Positions 5,433-10,917 of a stretch of DNA of 10,917 nucleotides are shown piece by piece; the first letter of the stretch is position 1; each line of letters opens with the position of its first letter. The stretch lies in assembly GCA_029261905.1 (NCBI GenBank), contig JAJDAM010000695.1, forward strand, positions 1 to 10,917, in the 5' to 3' direction. Below the pieces are notes generated by a model. It worked only from the letters and a program-made list of their open reading frames with translations, was not told where the DNA came from and ran no database searches. The position numbers were made by a program, and so were the translations under genes. The DNA comes from Deltaproteobacteria bacterium. Its GTDB lineage: Bacteria > Myxococcota_A > UBA9160 > SMWR01.

Positions 5433-8400
5433 ATCCCGCAGGCAGAATCCGTCGGATCGCCATCGTCAACCGCGGCGAAGCAGCGATGCGCGCGATCCGC
5501 GCCGTCAAAGCACTGGGGGCTTTGGAGGGGTCGGATCTCGAAAGCGTCGCGCTGTACACCGATGTGGACCGGGACGCGCCGTTCGTCCGCCATGCGGACC
5601 GTGCGATCCGACTCGATTCGGGCCGCGGCGCAGTCGCAGCCTACCTCGACCTCGAGCGTTTGCTGCAAGCTCTCCTGGAAGCCGAAGCCGATGCCGTGTG
5701 GCCGGGTTGGGGATTCGTGGCCGAAGATCCCGACTTCGCCGACTTGGTGGTTGCGAACGGTATGCGGTTTCTCGGTCCGACGGGGGATGTGATGCGCGCC
5801 CTCGGCGACAAGATCGACGCAAAGCGGGTAGCCGAAAAGGCAGGAGTGCCTGTCTTGGAGTGGAGCGGTGGAATCGTCGCCGACTCGGACGAGGCTGCCG
5901 CCGTATCGACACGAATCGGATACCCGGTAGTCATCAAAGCGGCTGCCGGAGGCGGTGGCCGCGGGATCCGAATGGTCAATTCGGAGGCCGACATCGAAGT
6001 CGCGTTTCAATCGGCTGGCGCCGAAGCCCTGGCCGCATTCGGGGACGAACGCGTCTTTGTCGAACGCCGGCTACCGCTCGGTCGCCACATCGAAGTGCAG
6101 TTCGCCGCCGATTCTCACGGCAATGGGGTTTCGCTGGGTTGCCGCGACTGCTCGGTACAGCGCCGCCACCAGAAAATCATCGAAGAAGCTCCGCCTCCGG
6201 GCCTGGATGGCTCGCTGCTGGCCCAGCTGGAGAGCGCCGCGATCCAACTGGGAATGCAGGTCGGTTATGTCGGCGTCGGAACGGTCGAGTTCCTCGTTTC
6301 GGGTGACGAATTCTACTTCCTCGAGGTCAATCCCCGCTTGCAGGTCGAGCATGGGATCACCGAAGAATTGTGCGGAATCGACCTGGTGCAACTGCAGATC
6401 CGAATCGCTCGAGGTGAGCCATTGCCTCCGATCCCACAGCAGCGGCCGCTGGTCGCGATCGAGGCGCGCGTGTGCGCCGAGGATCCGCAAGCCGACTTTC
6501 TTCCTACCCCGGGACGGATCGCGCTGTTCGATCCCGCACTCGGCCCTCGGCTGCGAATCGACTCGGGAGTGGCGGCGGGATCCCAGGTTCCAGCCGAATT
6601 CGATTCACTGATTGCAAAACTGATCGCGGTGGGCGATTCGCGCGAGGACGCCCGCGCCCGCCTCGCCTGCGCACTCACCGATTTCGAGTTGGTCGTCGCG
6701 GGTGGTGCCACCAACAAGGGCTACCTGATCGACATTCTCGATGCGGCCGAATACCGAGCGGCCTCATTCGACACCGAATGGCTCGACCGTGCAACCGAGC
6801 TGCGCATCGGCTCGGACGAATTCGCCGTCGAAGCACTGATCGTGGCATCGATCCTGTGTTATCAGCGATGGCGTGACGGTGCGCGTCAGAAGTTCTACGC
6901 GGACCCCGCGACGCTCTCGCCGACGTCCATTCCCGCGTCGACCGGCCAACGAGTCGACCTGACCGCCGGAAGCGAAAGCTACCAGCTGCACGTGTTCGGT
7001 GTCGGAGCCTGGCGATACCGGGTGCACATGGACGGGCGCGTTGCGGTCGCGACACTGCGCGACGAAGGGGCAAACTCGGCGATCCTCGAACTCTCGGGTC
7101 GCAGTCTCCGCATCGTCCACGACATCACCGAACAGGGCTTGCGCATCGAAGTCGAATCGCGCCCGTATCGCTTCAGCAGCGAACTCGCGGGTCAGGTTCG
7201 CTCGAGTACGCCAGCTGTCGTGCTCTCACTCCAAGTCAAGCCCGGAGATGTGGTCAGCGTCGGGCAGTCGCTGGGGTTGCTGGAAGCCATGAAAACGGAG
7301 ATCGATTTCCGGTCTCCCGTCAGCGGAATCGTCAAGGAAATCCTGATACGCGCCGGTCAGCAGGTCGTCGCCGGAGAACTGCTGCTCGTCATCGAAGCCG
7401 AAGCCAGCGGCATCAGTGAGGTTCCCCGTGCGCACCTCGAGATACCGCCGAGCAGCGACCCCCTCGACCTCTTCTTCAGGCAAGCCTTCGATTCGAGCGA
7501 TGCCGGCGCAGAAGAGCTGAGCGTCGTCGATCTGGTGGCAGCCGAGAGCGCCGACACCAAGTCGCGACGCGGTGCGATGAATGCCGCGCGGGACGAGATT
7601 CGACGCGTGCTGATGGGCTACGACGTCAACCCGGTACGCGGCGAACGGCTGGTTTCGCTGCTGGAAGCCCCGCTGCCCGACGGATTGAGCGAATCGTTTC
7701 GCTGGGAACTGGCCGAGATTCGACACGACCTGACGCTGTTTGCAGACATCGAGCAGCTGTTCGTGCGCGCCCAACACGCGTCGGTATCGGGCGACCTCGG
7801 CCCGTCGAATCACGCACGGCTGCGGGCCTACATGCGGCGCATGTCGACCGGTGGAGCGGGCATTTCGGAGGAGTTCCTCAAGATTCTGCGACACGCGCTA
7901 TCCCATTATGGTGTCGACTTGGAGCCGTCCGACGGTTTGAAGCGGGCGGTGTTGCGGATTGTTGCTTCACAGCTCCATCCGGAGTTGCGACGGCGCCTGG
8001 TAGCGGAAATTTTGCGCCGCACGCATGCACTCGCCTCTTCCGGTCTCCACCTCGGCCACGACAGCGCACTGGCGGATGCGCTGTCGACCATCGCGGGCTT
8101 ACGCGGATTGGTTCCCGATGCGCTCGCCGACCGCGCAATCGAAGCGAGCTACGAGATTTTCGAGGGCCCCGAACTCCAGCGGCGCGCGGAACTCACCACC
8201 AAAGAGGTCGAGAGCTGGCTGTCGCAAGCTGAGTCCGAACCCACGCCGCCACCCGCAGCGGTTCTGATGCATCTGGCCAACGCACCGCGAATCGTATTCG
8301 ATCGCGTCGGACACTGGCTGCTCGACGCAAGCCCGCTCCGAAGTGCGATCGCCATTGCAGCCCATGTGTGTCGATTGTATGCGCCCAGCCGGGCCCCGAC

Positions 8401-10917
8401 CCATGCCTCGAGAATCGAAGGAGCAATCGATGTCGAGCGAGTCGATCTGGAAGATGGTCGAATCGTGTTGGGGAGCATGGCACCAGCGGAAGGGTTCGGT
8501 CAGGCCCTCGAACGCCTGCTCCGCGCCGTAGCGAGCGTCGGGCGAGTGGATGCGATCGAACTGCTCGTTCCCGCCGGACCGGACGATGACCTCGGCGGCC
8601 TCCAGAAGATTCTGATACCCGCCCTGGCCTCGCTCAGCGAACCGCTCCGCGCCGAGCGATTGACGCTCACGCGGCTGAGTGGTGAAGACCAGCCCGAACA
8701 TCTGAGTTTCGTCGCATCCGACTCGGGTTGGGAAATGATCGATGGGCTGCACGGGCTACACCCCGAAACTGCAGAGCGAATCGACCTCGATCGGTTGCGG
8801 GCATTCGATCTCGAACGGCTGGAGGCACCCGACGACATCTACTGCTTCCATTTGCGGTCGCAGCAGATCGCCGGCGATGAGCGAATCTTCGTATTCGCAG
8901 ATTTTCGAGGGCGATCTCCCGACGATGGCCTCGAAGCGACGCTTCACATCCCGTCGTTCGAGCGCGCATTCTTCGAAGCCAGCCGAACACTGCGTAGCCA
9001 TCTCGGGATGCGGGATCCGAGTCGCCGATTGCAGTGGAACCGGATTGCCGTTTTCGCGGCGCCGACGATCTTTCTCGATGACGAAGTTGCTGAGCGTCTG
9101 GCGAGGCGGCTCGCTCCGGCCACGCGACACCTGGGACTGGAAAAAGTCATCGTCCGGCTGAATGTCCTCGACCGTGCGAATCCGGGTCTCGACGCAAGAC
9201 CGATCGAGGTCGTCATCGCGGACCCCACCGGCAGCAACATGGCCCTGTCGTGGCGTGGACCGCATCACGAAGCGCTCGAACCGGCGCGCGACTACGAACG
9301 CAAAGTCGTCGACGCGAGAAGACGCCGACTCGTATACCCCTACGAGATCATTCGTCTGCTGACCGCCGGATCAGGGCAGAACGGAGTCACGCGGGCCGAA
9401 GCGGATACCGATCTTCCGTCGGGAACCTTCGAAGAATATGAACTGGGTTCGACGAACGGATCGGGTCCGGTGGCCGTGAGCGCGGCGGGCCGACCCTACG
9501 GACTCAACGAAGCATCCGTGGTGTTTGGCGTCATCGACACGCCGACCGAGAAGGTCGCGGAGGGGATGAAGCGGGTGTTGATCCTGTCGGACCCCACGCG
9601 CGGAATGGGCGCGCTGGCCGCACCCGAATGCGACCGGATCGTCGCCGCGATCGATCTGGCCGAAAAGCTCGGCGTTCCCATCGAGTGGGTCCCGGTATCG
9701 AGCGGTGCACGCATCGCCATGGACAGCGGAACCGAAAACCTGGACGCGACCGCTCGAGTCGTCCGCCGCATCGTCACATTCACCCAGGGTGGCGGTTCGA
9801 TTCACATCATCGTCGCCGGCGTCAACATCGGTGCACAGAGCTACTTCAACGCGCTGAGCACGATGCTTCCACACACGCGGGGCGCGTTGATCATGACTTC
9901 GGGAGCCTCGATGGTCCTGACCGGTCGCGCCGCCCTCGAGGCCTCCGGGTCGGTGTCCGCCGAAGACGAAGGCGCAATCGGCGGCTTCGAGCGCATCATG
10001 GGCCCCAACGGAGAAGCGCAGTACTACGCGCGGAACATCGCCGACGCCTATCGGATTCTCTACGACCACTACCGTTACACATTCGTGGCTCCGGGCGAGT
10101 CCACTCCGCGTTCGTTCGAAACCGCAGATCCCGACACGCGCTCCATCACCGAATTCGTCTGCGAGCCGGAGGAGGGGCACGATTTCCATATGCTCGGCGA
10201 AATCTTCGATCCGGCGACCAACCTCGACCGCAAGCGACCGTTTTCGATGCGGCTCGTGATGGAATCGCTGATCGATCACGATGGCGGTCACCTCGAGCGA
10301 TGGCGCTCGTGGCAGGGTGCGGAGACCGCGATCGTGTGGGACGCCCATCTGGGTGGACACGCCATCTGCTTGATCGGCATCGAGAGTCGCAACCTCGACC
10401 GCGAGGGTTACAGCCCAACCGACGGTCCGGCCGTCTGGACCGGAGGAACGCTGTTTCCGCTCTCGTCGAAGAAGATCGCTCGCGCGCTGACCGCGGCGAG
10501 CGGGAGTCGGCCGGTCGTGTTGCTCGCAAATCTGTCGGGATTCGACGGATCGCCGGAATCGATGCGAAAGCTCCAACTGGAATACGGAGCCCAGATCGCG
10601 CGGGCCGTCGTCAATTTCGAAGGCCCGCTGTTGTTCATGGTCGTGTCGCGATATCACGGTGGCGCATACGTCGTGTTCTCGGGCGCTCTCAATGACGGTC
10701 TTCGCCCGGCGGCTCTGACCGGCTCGTTCGCATCGGTGATCGGTGGAACGCCAGCCGCCACCGTGGTTTTCGCCCGGGAAGTGCGGGCGCGTGTCGCGGC
10801 CGATCCAAGGATCACCGGTTTGCGTCGAGCGACCGGTGTGGAATCACGTGAGAACTTCGACCGTATCTGGCAGCAGGTCACATTGGAAAAGCAGGTCGAG
10901 CTCGCCGCCGAGTTCGA
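5429..10917 (+). CDS. Eukaryotic-type multidomain acetyl-/acyl-CoA carboxylase (3' end cut)
   Basis: One open frame of 1829 codons runs off the window without a stop; start TTG 5429. It should carboxylate acetyl-CoA to malonyl-CoA, or another acyl-CoA, using ATP, bicarbonate and biotin. Domains in order: biotin carboxylase (about 7-450) with VWPGWGF, glycine loop KAAAGGGGRG from Lys170, RRHQK with Lys249, EVNPR (Glu299, Arg303) and EAR with Arg347; a β-rich BT-like linker (about 480-585); biotin carrier (about 590-655) with biotinyl Lys622 in LEAMKTE; a long central region (about 660-1300) whose end (HPETAERIDL at 1111, DDIY at 1135, LQWNRI at 1201, LEKVIVRL) matches the eukaryotic ACC central domain; carboxyltransferase from Tyr1303 (YPYEII) with SSGARI (1424-1429), NLSGFDGS (1701-1708) and RYHGG (His1743). 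ALGDKI, WSGG and RDCSVQRRHQKIIEEAP also resemble eukaryotic ACC, while AMK is bacterial in style. It is unlike pyruvate carboxylase, which has a TIM-barrel carboxyltransferase. Substrate is undetermined. Confidence 0.93.
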   Translation, partial: MNPAGRIRRIAIVNRGEAAMRAIRAVKALGALEGSDLESVALYTDVDRDAPFVRHADRAIRLDSGRGAVAAYLDLERLLQALLEAEADAVWPGWGFVAEDPDFADLVVANGMRFLGPTGDVMRALGDKIDAKRVAEKAGVPVLEWSGGIVADSDEAAAVSTRIGYPVVIKAAAGGGGRGIRMVNSEADIEVAFQSAGAEALAAFGDERVFVERRLPLGRHIEVQFAADSHGNGVSLGCRDCSVQRRHQKIIEEAPPPGLDGSLLAQLESAAIQLGMQVGYVGVGTVEFLVSGDEFYFLEVNPRLQVEHGITEELCGIDLVQLQIRIARGEPLPPIPQQRPLVAIEARVCAEDPQADFLPTPGRIALFDPALGPRLRIDSGVAAGSQVPAEFDSLIAKLIAVGDSREDARARLACALTDFELVVAGGATNKGYLIDILDAAEYRAASFDTEWLDRATELRIGSDEFAVEALIVASILCYQRWRDGARQKFYADPATLSPTSIPASTGQRVDLTAGSESYQLHVFGVGAWRYRVHMDGRVAVATLRDEGANSAILELSGRSLRIVHDITEQGLRIEVESRPYRFSSELAGQVRSSTPAVVLSLQVKPGDVVSVGQSLGLLEAMKTEIDFRSPVSGIVKEILIRAGQQVVAGELLLVIEAEASGISEVPRAHLEIPPSSDPLDLFFRQAFDSSDAGAEELSVVDLVAAESADTKSRRGAMNAARDEIRRVLMGYDVNPVRGERLVSLLEAPLPDGLSESFRWELAEIRHDLTLFADIEQLFVRAQHASVSGDLGPSNHARLRAYMRRMSTGGAGISEEFLKILRHALSHYGVDLEPSDGLKRAVLRIVASQLHPELRRRLVAEILRRTHALASSGLHLGHDSALADALSTIAGLRGLVPDALADRAIEASYEIFEGPELQRRAELTTKEVESWLSQAESEPTPPPAAVLMHLANAPRIVFDRVGHWLLDASPLRSAIAIAAHVCRLYAPSRAPTHASRIEGAIDVERVDLEDGRIVLGSMAPAEGFGQALERLLRAVASVGRVDAIELLVPAGPDDDLGGLQKILIPALASLSEPLRAERLTLTRLSGEDQPEHLSFVASDSGWEMIDGLHGLHPETAERIDLDRLRAFDLERLEAPDDIYCFHLRSQQIAGDERIFVFADFRGRSPDDGLEATLHIPSFERAFFEASRTLRSHLGMRDPSRRLQWNRIAVFAAPTIFLDDEVAERLARRLAPATRHLGLEKVIVRLNVLDRANPGLDARPIEVVIADPTGSNMALSWRGPHHEALEPARDYERKVVDARRRRLVYPYEIIRLLTAGSGQNGVTRAEADTDLPSGTFEEYELGSTNGSGPVAVSAAGRPYGLNEASVVFGVIDTPTEKVAEGMKRVLILSDPTRGMGALAAPECDRIVAAIDLAEKLGVPIEWVPVSSGARIAMDSGTENLDATARVVRRIVTFTQGGGSIHIIVAGVNIGAQSYFNALSTMLPHTRGALIMTSGASMVLTGRAALEASGSVSAEDEGAIGGFERIMGPNGEAQYYARNIADAYRILYDHYRYTFVAPGESTPRSFETADPDTRSITEFVCEPEEGHDFHMLGEIFDPATNLDRKRPFSMRLVMESLIDHDGGHLERWRSWQGAETAIVWDAHLGGHAICLIGIESRNLDREGYSPTDGPAVWTGGTLFPLSSKKIARALTAASGSRPVVLLANLSGFDGSPESMRKLQLEYGAQIARAVVNFEGPLLFMVVSRYHGGAYVVFSGALNDGLRPAALTGSFASVIGGTPAATVVFAREVRARVAADPRITGLRRATGVESRENFDRIWQQVTLEKQVELAAEF

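Noticed and set aside
5056..6306. Plus-strand alternate frame of 416 codons
   Set aside because: It spans the PPTase end and the biotin carboxylase in the wrong frame; its Arg/Ser-rich translation is a shadow.
9371..10657. Long minus-strand open frame of 428 codons
   Set aside because: It is antisense to the carboxyltransferase domain, whose + strand motifs (SGARI, NLSGFDGS, RYHGG) are clear; the antisense translation is His/Arg/Asp-rich with no domain.
9628..10695. Plus-strand alternate frame of 355 codons
   Set aside because: An Arg-rich shadow of the carboxyltransferase coding frame, without any motif.
5429..10917. Pyruvate carboxylase or a four-domain long-chain acyl-CoA carboxylase
   Set aside because: The carboxyltransferase is crotonase-like (SGARI, HGG) rather than a TIM barrel, and the roughly 650-residue region between biotin carrier and carboxyltransferase is absent from both of those architectures as I know them.

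Overview
The window is a bacterial, high-G+C (roughly 60-65% by eye) stretch that is almost completely coding. Everything supported lies on the + strand in what looks like one operon of nine genes, open at both ends. Stop and start codons overlap at seven of the eight junctions (GTGA, GTGA, ATGA, ATGA, TAGTG, a 14-nt overlap, TTGA). The only gap is 133 nt, in front of the acyl carrier protein gene. Shine-Dalgarno sites, GTG/TTG starts and strict gene packing fit a bacterium, possibly of the Myxococcota/deltaproteobacterial kind. The phylum is a guess: no taxonomic marker gene is present.

Layout: (1) 3' end of an enoyl-ACP reductase-type SDR with a Tyr-X6-Lys signature and a FabL-like C-terminus (1-317); (2) ketoacyl-ACP synthase III, FabH-type (314-1309); (3) FabA-type 3-hydroxyacyl-ACP dehydratase (1306-1896); (4) FabZ-type dehydratase (1893-2351); (5) FabB/FabF-type elongating ketoacyl-ACP synthase with unusual loop motifs (2348-3625); (6) small acyl carrier protein with an Asn-Ser-Ala phosphopantetheine site (3759-4007); (7) PlsC-type lysophospholipid acyltransferase (4007-4771); (8) phosphopantetheinyl transferase with AcpS motif order (4758-5432); (9) a very large multidomain acyl-CoA/acetyl-CoA carboxylase, 1829 codons and still open at the window end (5429-10917).

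Together these encode most of a dedicated type II fatty-acid system. The carboxylase would make malonyl-CoA (or a longer carboxy-acyl-CoA). KAS III would start chains on the ACP and the FabB-like KS would elongate them. FabA/FabZ would dehydrate, with possible isomerisation to an unsaturated product, and the SDR would reduce the enoyl group. The PPTase would activate the ACP, and the PlsC-like protein would place the acyl chain on a lysolipid or similar acceptor. A ketoreductase and a malonyl-CoA:ACP transacylase are not in the window; they may lie upstream or be shared with housekeeping metabolism.

The most remarkable element is the carboxylase. Its order, biotin carboxylase - BT-like linker - biotin carrier - long central region - carboxyltransferase on one chain, and several motifs are those of eukaryotic cytosolic acetyl-CoA carboxylase rather than the four-subunit bacterial AccABCD. 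The atypical KS loops, atypical ACP serine motif and on-site PPTase suggest a co-evolved, specialised lipid pathway, though its product cannot be read from sequence. No RNA genes, mobile elements, CRISPR arrays or convincing terminators were seen.
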